Shown piece after piece: positions 8,772 through 15,680 of a stretch of DNA of 17,094 bases. Both the position numbers and the translations under genes were made by a program. The number at the start of each line of letters is the position of its first letter. Within the stretch, counting starts at the first letter, position 1. A model generated the notes under the pieces. That model did no database searches, was not told the DNA's origin, and saw only the letters and a program-made list of their open reading frames with translations. The DNA is from HyVt-443 sp964544655 (GTDB lineage: Bacteria > Pseudomonadota > Gammaproteobacteria > Chromatiales > Chromatiaceae): contig CAZJCM010000048.1 in NCBI GenBank assembly GCA_964544655.1, positions 1-17,094 of the forward strand, in the 5' to 3' direction.

Positions 8772-10112
8772 TTGGACAGGAAGTATTTTGGAACAGATGG
8801 CATTCGTGGGCGGGTTGGTGGCAGCAAGATCAATCCTGAGTTCGTGCTCAAGCTTGGTTGGGCCGTAGGCCGGGTGCTGGGGGGAGGTAAGGGCAGCAGG
8901 GTGCTGATCGGCAAGGATACCCGAATCTCAGGCTATCTGTTGGAGTCTTCCCTGGAGGCTGGCCTGGTGGCGGCAGGCGTGGACATCCACCTGCTTGGCC
9001 CCATGCCCACGCCGGGGATCGCCTATCTCACCCGCACCCTGCACGCTCAGGCTGGTATCGTCATCAGTGCATCCCACAATCCCCACTATGACAATGGAAT
9101 CAAATTTTTCTCCAGCAGTGGTACCAAGCTGCCGGATGAAGTGGAGATGGCAATCGAGGCGGAACTGGACAAGGGCATGACCACCGTCGAGTCGGGCCAA
9201 TTGGGCAAGGCCTATCGGGTAGAGGATGCCGCCGGCCGCTATATCGAATTCTGTAAGAGCACCATTCCCTGGGTGATGAGCTTTCGTGGCCTCAAGCTGG
9301 TGGTCGATTGTGCCAATGGTGCAACCTATCACATTGCTCCCTATGTATTTGAAGAGTTGGGGGCCGAGGTGATCACCATTGGTGCGGATCCTGATGGGCT
9401 CAATATCAATGATGGCGTAGGCTCGACCCATGAGCAGACCATTCGCCAGGCGGTGTTGGAACATCAGGCCGATATTGGTATTGCACTGGATGGTGATGGT
9501 GACCGCCTGATTATGGTGGATAGGGATGGTGAGATACTGGATGGCGACGATATTTTGTATATCATCGCCCGCTCCAGACTCGACAACGGCGGTTTGGTGG
9601 GCTCAGTCGTTGGTACTCAGATGACCAATCTCGGGCTGGAACACGCCTTGCAGCGATTGGGTGTAGGGTTGGAACGCACCCAGGTGGGTGACCGCTACAT
9701 CATGGAAAGGCTACAGCAGGAGGCCTGGGTGCTGGGCGGTGAGCCCTCCGGTCATATTATCTGCCTCGACCGGACTACCACGGGTGACGGCATTATTTCT
9801 GCCCTGCAGGTGCTGGCGGAAGTGGTCAAGAGCGGAAAGCCTCTCTCTGAGCTTCGGGCAGGCTTCGAGAAATACCCGCAGGTTCTGGAGAATGTCACCC
9901 TGAATGGCAGCAGCGCCGCTGAGATCATGGCGTCCGATGTGCTCAACTCGGCGATCAGGGAGGTAGAGTCGACGCTGGGTGATAGTGGTCGCGTGCTGTT
10001 GCGCCCGTCCGGCACTGAGCCTTTGATCCGGGTGATGATCGAGGGGCAGGATGCTAACCAGGTTCAGGCGCTCACCCGTCAGCTGTCTGAACTGGTGGGT
10101 GAATTGGCCTGA
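8772..10112 (+). CDS. glmM: Phosphoglucosamine mutase
   Basis: GlmM interconverts glucosamine-6-phosphate and glucosamine-1-phosphate on the way to UDP-GlcNAc for peptidoglycan and lipopolysaccharide. I prefer TTG at 8772, giving (M)DRKYFGTDGIRGRVGG and 446 residues. It sits after AGGTGGAG, a plausible ribosome-binding site, and E. coli GlmM starts almost identically; GTG at 8763 would overlap that site and has none of its own. The phosphoserine is Ser101 in SASHNP. The metal loop DGDGDR supplies Asp240, Asp242 and Asp244, each one below E. coli numbering. The sugar-binding GGEPSGH and C-terminal phosphate-binding RPSGTEPLIRVM are intact. The gene closes the conserved block: the next gene is on the opposite strand and unrelated. 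Confidence 0.98.
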   Translation: MDRKYFGTDGIRGRVGGSKINPEFVLKLGWAVGRVLGGGKGSRVLIGKDTRISGYLLESSLEAGLVAAGVDIHLLGPMPTPGIAYLTRTLHAQAGIVISASHNPHYDNGIKFFSSSGTKLPDEVEMAIEAELDKGMTTVESGQLGKAYRVEDAAGRYIEFCKSTIPWVMSFRGLKLVVDCANGATYHIAPYVFEELGAEVITIGADPDGLNINDGVGSTHEQTIRQAVLEHQADIGIALDGDGDRLIMVDRDGEILDGDDILYIIARSRLDNGGLVGSVVGTQMTNLGLEHALQRLGVGLERTQVGDRYIMERLQQEAWVLGGEPSGHIICLDRTTTGDGIISALQVLAEVVKSGKPLSELRAGFEKYPQVLENVTLNGSSAAEIMASDVLNSAIREVESTLGDSGRVLLRPSGTEPLIRVMIEGQDANQVQALTRQLSELVGELA

Positions 10113-10160
10113 GATTCACCCGCTTCTCAGCAGAGTGCAAATTATGCCGGTCCTCTGTGC

Positions 10161-11516
10161 TTACCGCTCTCTGAAAGCCCCGCTAAAGCCACGGGAGATG
10201 GGTTTGAGGAGATAGTCGAGGACCGACTTGGAACCCGTTTTGACATCCGCTATGACCGTCATGCCGGGGATGATGTCCATTTGTTGCTCAGGGTTGCCGA
10301 CCCAGGACTTCTCAAGTTCGATCTCAGCCCGGTAGTAGGGCTCTTTGCGTTCGTCCAGGTAGGTGGAAGGGGAGATGCGCCGAATCGTTCCCTGGACGCT
10401 GCCGAACCGGGCAGCGTCATAGCTGTCGATTTTTACATTTGCCTGCTGACCCGGATGCACGTGGCCGATGTCGTTTGGAGAGATGCGCGCCTCCACTACC
10501 AGTTCATCGTTGGTGGGCACGATCTGCATGATCACCTGTCCCGGTTCGACGACTGCATTGATGCGGGTGATCGACAGTCCCTGCACGATTCCGGTAACTG
10601 GTGCATAGACATCCAGCCTGGCCACCCGGTCCTTGAGGCGAATCAGTGATTGCTCGACCTCGGCTAGTTCTGCAGCGACCTTACCCGCCTCCAGTTCCAG
10701 TTCCTTGTTGAAACGTGCAACCAGTTCGAGACGGCGTTGTTTGGCTTCGTCCAGTGCTGTCTGAGCGACAATAATATTGTCCTTGATGGTTCGCTGTTCC
10801 CGTTGCGTCTCGGCCTGGCTGGATTGGATGGATAGCAGTTCGGTGCGTGCTACAGCCTGTTTTTGTGCCAGCTGGCTGCGGATCTTCACCTGCTCTTGCA
10901 ACAGCTCGAGTTCTTTGCGGATCGATTCAGCCTGGTTTATCTGCCGTGTCAGTTCTGTTTGCCGTTGCCGTATCTGTGCATCCACTACCCGGAGTTCACT
11001 CTCCTGGCTTGCCAGCTGGGCCTGGTAGATGGTCAGCTGCTTGCTTGCCAGATCGGGATAGCGTTTGCCCGCTGCGCCAAAGTCAGGCTTACGTTTCTCC
11101 ACGATGGCCTGAAGCCTCTCTGCCTCCATCTCCAGGGCTGCCTTGCGGATCTTAGTCTGTTCGTATTCAGAAAGGGAGACCGGAGGGGCGAAACGCAAAA
11201 GCAGCTGGCCTTTTTTGACCTGATCACCGTCGCGTACACTAATCTCGCTGACGATGCCCCCCTCCAGGTGTTGCACATCATGAATGAGACCGGCAGGCAC
11301 CACTTCTCCCTTTGCTATCGCAACCTCGTCGACTTGGGTGACCCAGGCCCAATAGGTGGCAGCGATCAGAATCAGAACCGTAAAATAGATCGAGGTCCTG
11401 ATGATGGATGAAGGGGGTTGCTCCTCCAGCTGGATGGCTTGGGCGAGAAAACGGGCCCTGGCCCTGGGCACGCCAGCGCTGCTTCGGGAAGTAAAGATGA
11501 AACTCTCTTCTTTCAT
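10161..11516 (-). CDS. Type I secretion membrane fusion protein (HlyD/LapC family)
   Basis: This 451-residue protein is the periplasmic adaptor of a type I secretion system, linking the inner-membrane ABC exporter to a TolC-like outer-membrane channel. A short cytoplasmic N-terminus (about 40 residues) precedes one transmembrane segment at 41-59. It is followed by the first lipoyl half with the family motif VQHLEGGIVSEI at 81-92. Long Gln/Glu/Leu-rich coiled coils cover about 115-300. The second lipoyl half is near 302-335 (YAPVTGIVQGL), then a beta-barrel, and it ends in the characteristic SVLDYLLKPI near 431-440. Its ATG overlaps the stop of ABC-B by 4 bp (ATGA), implying translational coupling. 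It is convergent with glmM across 48 bp in which I see no terminator. No outer-membrane channel gene follows, so that component must be encoded elsewhere. Confidence 0.95.
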   Translation of the reverse strand: MKEESFIFTSRSSAGVPRARARFLAQAIQLEEQPPSSIIRTSIYFTVLILIAATYWAWVTQVDEVAIAKGEVVPAGLIHDVQHLEGGIVSEISVRDGDQVKKGQLLLRFAPPVSLSEYEQTKIRKAALEMEAERLQAIVEKRKPDFGAAGKRYPDLASKQLTIYQAQLASQESELRVVDAQIRQRQTELTRQINQAESIRKELELLQEQVKIRSQLAQKQAVARTELLSIQSSQAETQREQRTIKDNIIVAQTALDEAKQRRLELVARFNKELELEAGKVAAELAEVEQSLIRLKDRVARLDVYAPVTGIVQGLSITRINAVVEPGQVIMQIVPTNDELVVEARISPNDIGHVHPGQQANVKIDSYDAARFGSVQGTIRRISPSTYLDERKEPYYRAEIELEKSWVGNPEQQMDIIPGMTVIADVKTGSKSVLDYLLKPISRGFSGAFRER

Positions 11517-13690
11517 GATGCATTCTCCAGCATTTTGGCGATCACGTCGTCGGCGGAGCCGGCAAGCAGGATCGAACCCTGGTCCATCAAAATGGCCTTG
11601 TCGGCAAGCCGGATATGGCTTGGCCGGTGACTTACCATGATGATGGTGCGGTTACCGCGCAGACGTTGAAGTTGTTCTATGAAACGGCGATCGCTCTCTT
11701 CGTCGAGAGAGGCGCCCGGCTCGTCGAGCAGTAAGATTTTGGCCGGGCTGACGAATGCCCTCGCCATCGACAGGCCACGCAGGAAACCGGGAGGCAGGCG
11801 ATCTGTCGTACTGTCTCCTATTCGTGTATCAAAACCCTGTGGAAGACGCAGGATATCCTCCAGTACACCTGCTTCCCTGGCCGCCTCCTCGATTTCTTCG
11901 TCGGTGGCCAACCCATTGTTCAGGCGCATGTTTTGTGCAATCGTGCCATGAAAGAACTTGGTTCTCTGGGGCACATAGGCGATGGCCCGGCGCAGATCGA
12001 GCGAATTGAGCTGCCGCAGATCCATATCGTCGATCGACAGGGAGCCGGCCTGTGGCCGGTACATGCCGGCGATCAGCTTCAATATCGTCGATTTTCCTGA
12101 TCCGGTATTCCCTGCGATGGCCAGCAGTTCTCCCGGCATCACCTGGAAGGATATGCCAAGGAGGGCTGGGTCCTGATCAGGCCCGTAGCGGAAGCTGATC
12201 CGGTCGACCGAGATGCGACCTTTGATATCGGCCATCATCAGACCGGATTGTCCGTTGTGGCGCTCCACCTTCAGTTGCATCAGTTGATTGACCTGTTTGA
12301 TCGCTTTGAGGGTCTGCTGGAATTTGGAAAAGGAAAGAAACGCACTCTGCAGTGGTGACAGCACTCTCCAGACCAGTGCCATGACTGCGATGAGTGCGCC
12401 CATGCTCATTTCACCCTGCATCACTTTCAGGGTGCTCAGTCCCAGGACGGTGACACCGGACAGGGTCATCAGCCCTTGGGTCACGCTGCTCATGACGTTG
12501 CTCGAGATGAAGGTCTTATAGTTGGCAAGCACCGCTTCGCCAGATATCTCACGAAATCGCTCCCACCAGACGGTTTCTCCCCCGATGGCCTTGATCTCCT
12601 TGCGGCCAGACAATGTCTCGATCAGCATGCGCTGTTTGTCTGTCTTCGCCTTACCCGACCGCAGTATCTTGCTGTTGAGGCTGGGCAGCCATATCAGGCC
12701 GAGAACGCCGTAGGCCAGTACCATGCCCAGCGGTATCAGAGCGATCGGACCGGCCAGAATTGCGATGACAATGATGAACAGAAAAACAAAGGGCAATTCC
12801 AGGGCGATCGCAGCATTTGCGCCAGTGAAAAAATCCCGGACCGAGTCGAATTGTTTCAGTCGCGAGAGTTGTGCTGCAACGGTCGATCGTTCGGTAAAAA
12901 GTGGAGGCAGGAAGATCAATTGGCGGAATGTCTCCACACCGATCAGGTAGTCAAGGCGTCCTGCCATCGAGCCCAGGAGGCGGGCCCGCAGAAAGCGTAG
13001 AACAAGATCAGCAAGCAGCAGAATGGCAACCCCTGAGACGAGATAAGGCAGCGTCTGCGCTGATTTTGCACCAATCACTTTGTCATACACCATCATTACG
13101 AACAGGGGTATGATCAAAGCAACAAGATTGATGATGAAAGTCATTCCCAATAGATGAATGACGATTCCACGGAAGCGCTGTAATAGTTTTGCAAACCACT
13201 CTTCCTGTGGTGCGCTGGTGTTGGCTGGGTGGGTGTCGGTGAAGACATAGGCCGTTCCGCGATCCCACAGTATGTCTGCATCTACTGTTTTATGCTTTTG
13301 TGCATCGAAGTAGCGAACCAGGTTTTCGTCCCGCTCGATCAGTACATACACATCACCATCCCTGGATATGAACAAACAGGGATAGAGTTCTGGCTTGATG
13401 GATTCTATCCTGGTCTCGATCGGTGAGCTTTCATAGCCGAGATTGACCAGTACGTTACGCAGGTCGACTAGATCGAACTGTTCTGAGAAGTGGGGAAGTG
13501 ATTCAACCAGTTCTCTTGTGTAGTGGTGCCAACCGAGCTCCCTCAAGAGAGGAAGCAGGCATGCCGCGTAGGGCGAGACCTTGTTGAAATCATCTGTTTT
13601 ATCCTGGCGCAACGCCTCTGCCAGTTTTTCTGAGACGATCTCTGGTTGTGACTGTGGTTGCTCCAGTGCAGCTGCCTGTGCCATGTTCAT
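11513..13690 (-). CDS. Type I secretion ABC transporter B, with C39-like domain (LapB/RtxB type)
   Basis: This 725-residue protein is an inner-membrane exporter subunit. An N-terminal domain at about 35-150 has the outline of a C39 peptidase, but the position expected to hold the catalytic Cys reads Pro (SPYAACLL) and no His is seen at the second site, so it is probably a substrate-docking C39-like domain. Transmembrane helices occupy about 170-440 and the ATPase domain about 488-725. Walker A GNTGSGKST has Lys533; Walker B LLLDEP has an intact Glu657; the switch His is His688 (VSHRPS). The signature LSGGQ is replaced by LPPGF at 632-636, a severe change, while the following helix (SMARAF) is kept. 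ATG at 13690 overlaps the stop of ABC-A by 4 bp; an alternative ATG lies two codons later. Pairing with ABC-A is discussed in the findings. Confidence 0.93.
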   Translation of the reverse strand: MNMAQAAALEQPQSQPEIVSEKLAEALRQDKTDDFNKVSPYAACLLPLLRELGWHHYTRELVESLPHFSEQFDLVDLRNVLVNLGYESSPIETRIESIKPELYPCLFISRDGDVYVLIERDENLVRYFDAQKHKTVDADILWDRGTAYVFTDTHPANTSAPQEEWFAKLLQRFRGIVIHLLGMTFIINLVALIIPLFVMMVYDKVIGAKSAQTLPYLVSGVAILLLADLVLRFLRARLLGSMAGRLDYLIGVETFRQLIFLPPLFTERSTVAAQLSRLKQFDSVRDFFTGANAAIALELPFVFLFIIVIAILAGPIALIPLGMVLAYGVLGLIWLPSLNSKILRSGKAKTDKQRMLIETLSGRKEIKAIGGETVWWERFREISGEAVLANYKTFISSNVMSSVTQGLMTLSGVTVLGLSTLKVMQGEMSMGALIAVMALVWRVLSPLQSAFLSFSKFQQTLKAIKQVNQLMQLKVERHNGQSGLMMADIKGRISVDRISFRYGPDQDPALLGISFQVMPGELLAIAGNTGSGKSTILKLIAGMYRPQAGSLSIDDMDLRQLNSLDLRRAIAYVPQRTKFFHGTIAQNMRLNNGLATDEEIEEAAREAGVLEDILRLPQGFDTRIGDSTTDRLPPGFLRGLSMARAFVSPAKILLLDEPGASLDEESDRRFIEQLQRLRGNRTIIMVSHRPSHIRLADKAILMDQGSILLAGSADDVIAKMLENAS

Positions 13691-15414
13691 GTCAGCGTGC
13701 CTGTCTTCTGCTCAGGTTGTGCAATGTAGGTGGTACTGGCTTTTTCTTCTGCAGCAACTTCATGCAGAGAGCCCTCCTTGAGAATGAATCTTCTATCGCA
13801 TATCCGAAGAAAAGAGGGCCGGTGAGAGACAATCACCAGCGTCCTTTTGCCTTTGAACCGTTTTACGACAGAAAGAAATTTGTTGTCATTTTTGATATCG
13901 AAGTTTGCGTTTGCATCGTCGAACAACATGATCGATGGGTGCCCAACAAGCGCCCGAATCATGACGATTTTCTGTCGGACACCTTCTGATAGCGTGTCGA
14001 CAGCAGCGCCACCAACCTGGGTATCCAGGCCGTTCGGAAGACGGGAAATAATCTTGTCCAGTCCTAGCATCTCAGCCAGTTCGATCGCATGATCGATTGC
14101 GTCACCATCACGGTATAGGGTCATGTTTTCCAGAATCGTCCCTTCAAAAAGGATTCCCTGCTGTGGAACAATGCCGATCTGGGCGCGAAGATACTCCAGA
14201 TCATATTCCCTTATATCCACTCCATCGATCAGGACTTCACCCCGGTCTGGATGCAGGAAACCGGAAAGTATGCCGATGAGCGTGCTTTTTCCGACACCAT
14301 TGCTGCCGGTGATGCCGATTGCCTCGCCGGCCTTTATCTTGAGGGAAACAGCATTCAGTAATGGATCGGTCTGGGATGGGTACTTGAAGAAGACTTCCTT
14401 CAATTCAATCTCTCCATTCACGCCGGTATCCACTTTTCTTTTTCCACTCTTCTCCTGCGCCAGGTTGTAGAGTTCCCTGACCTTGTCGAGAGCCAGGCGA
14501 ATGGACTGGAATTGGGTCCAGATACCCATGGCACGCAGACCCGGCTGCAGCACCCTGCTGGAAAGCATGGTACCCGCTGCAAGCGCACCGATGCTGAGAT
14601 CACCGGATATTACAGAGAGGCTGCCTATGGAGACGAAGGTGACGACCGCCAATTGGGAAAATGTAGCACCTATTCCCTGAACCACGCTATTAATACGACT
14701 AAGGTCATATACGCTTTTGGCAGACTGCGCCTGCAGGCGCTCGTACCGCCGCAACATGAACGGCTCCATTGCCATGGATTTGATGGTGTGGATGCCACGT
14801 AATGTTTCAATGATGTAATTTTGCCTTCTATCCTCCATCTGGTGGCGTGTCTCCAGCGCTTTGTGCAGATTTTTTCCAGTCACAATTGAGATGATGATGA
14901 ATAGCGCAAGAAGACAGACGGGAATGAGAATGAGTGGTCCTGCGATAGTCCAGATCAGGATAAGGAAGACGACGACGAAGGGGAAATCCATCATCAATAG
15001 AACCGATTGCCCGGAATAGAATTCCTGGACTTTTTCCAGGGCCTGCATCTTGTCCAGGTAATACCCCGCAGGTTTTTCGTCGAATTCCATGGAGTCGGCA
15101 TCCAGAATCCGGTTCATTACCTTCAGGCTTTCGCGATGATCGAATTTTGCACCTTCCCAGCTCATGATGGCGGAGCGAAAGATTTTCAACAGGGTATCGA
15201 TGACGATTACACAGAGCATGCCAGCCATCAGCAGGATAAAGGTATCGATGGCCTGGTTGGGAATGATCCGGTCGTAGATTTGCAGAATCACTGTTGGTAG
15301 AGCGAGAGCCAGAACGTTTATCGCTAAGGAGGCTAGAAGGACCGAAGGTTTGCGCCAGATGGTGGGTCTCTGGAAGCCAGCCGAGGAAAAAAGTTCTGAT
15401 GTTTTGCGGTACAT
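13687..15414 (-). CDS. Type I secretion ABC transporter A, no C39-like domain
   Basis: This is the first gene of the secretion operon, 575 residues from ATG at 15414. That ATG is preceded by AAGGTG nine bases upstream; the frame continues for 100 more codons but these run into the divergent adhesin start and look non-coding. Transmembrane helices fill about residues 23-310, beginning almost at once with no peptidase-like domain; the ATPase domain is about 335-575. Walker A GSNGVGKST has Lys376, the Q-loop is VPQQ, and the switch His is His531. The Walker B segment reads MLFDDANANFD, so Asp500 stands where the catalytic Glu should be. The signature is LSEGV (475-479) instead of LSGGQ, keeping its Ser and second Gly. 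It lies divergent to a large adhesin gene, the likely substrate. Its partner is probably ABC-B; a homodimer cannot be excluded from sequence alone. Confidence 0.92.
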   Translation of the reverse strand: MYRKTSELFSSAGFQRPTIWRKPSVLLASLAINVLALALPTVILQIYDRIIPNQAIDTFILLMAGMLCVIVIDTLLKIFRSAIMSWEGAKFDHRESLKVMNRILDADSMEFDEKPAGYYLDKMQALEKVQEFYSGQSVLLMMDFPFVVVFLILIWTIAGPLILIPVCLLALFIIISIVTGKNLHKALETRHQMEDRRQNYIIETLRGIHTIKSMAMEPFMLRRYERLQAQSAKSVYDLSRINSVVQGIGATFSQLAVVTFVSIGSLSVISGDLSIGALAAGTMLSSRVLQPGLRAMGIWTQFQSIRLALDKVRELYNLAQEKSGKRKVDTGVNGEIELKEVFFKYPSQTDPLLNAVSLKIKAGEAIGITGSNGVGKSTLIGILSGFLHPDRGEVLIDGVDIREYDLEYLRAQIGIVPQQGILFEGTILENMTLYRDGDAIDHAIELAEMLGLDKIISRLPNGLDTQVGGAAVDTLSEGVRQKIVMIRALVGHPSIMLFDDANANFDIKNDNKFLSVVKRFKGKRTLVIVSHRPSFLRICDRRFILKEGSLHEVAAEEKASTTYIAQPEQKTGTLT

Positions 15415-15680
15415 ATACCGGCGCACCTTATTGAAATTGAATGAAAATACTTTTGTTATTGTGAATGTTGTTCCTTTATCGGCTTTTCCTTCCCCGATCT
15501 TTAGTTTTTTGTTCCTATTTAGAATGGTTATAGATCTATTGTTGGATCTTGAGCCAGGAATCAAAGACCTATTCTCGACAGCTGCTAAAAAATGTTCAGA
15601 GCCTGCCGATAAATACCAGAAGAGGAGTGGTTTAATCAGACTCGCATTGGACGTTAATTTACCAAGTGTTGGGGTGGGGC
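15415..15680. promoter_or_regulatory. AT-rich divergent regulatory region between exporter operon and adhesin
   Basis: These 266 bp separate the two divergent starts and carry no credible gene. A hand count over 15481-15540 gives 20 G+C in 60, against 68% in the adhesin repeats. For the operon strand, TTCACA followed after 18 bp by TTCAAT just upstream of the AAGGTG ribosome-binding site is a possible promoter. For the adhesin strand, TTGAGC and TATTCT lie 15 bp apart; both are weak. A short inverted repeat AGATC-8 bp-GATCT lies near 15530-15550. I see no clear sigma-54 or known regulator box. The region must hold both promoters, but exact sites are not assigned. Confidence 0.55.
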
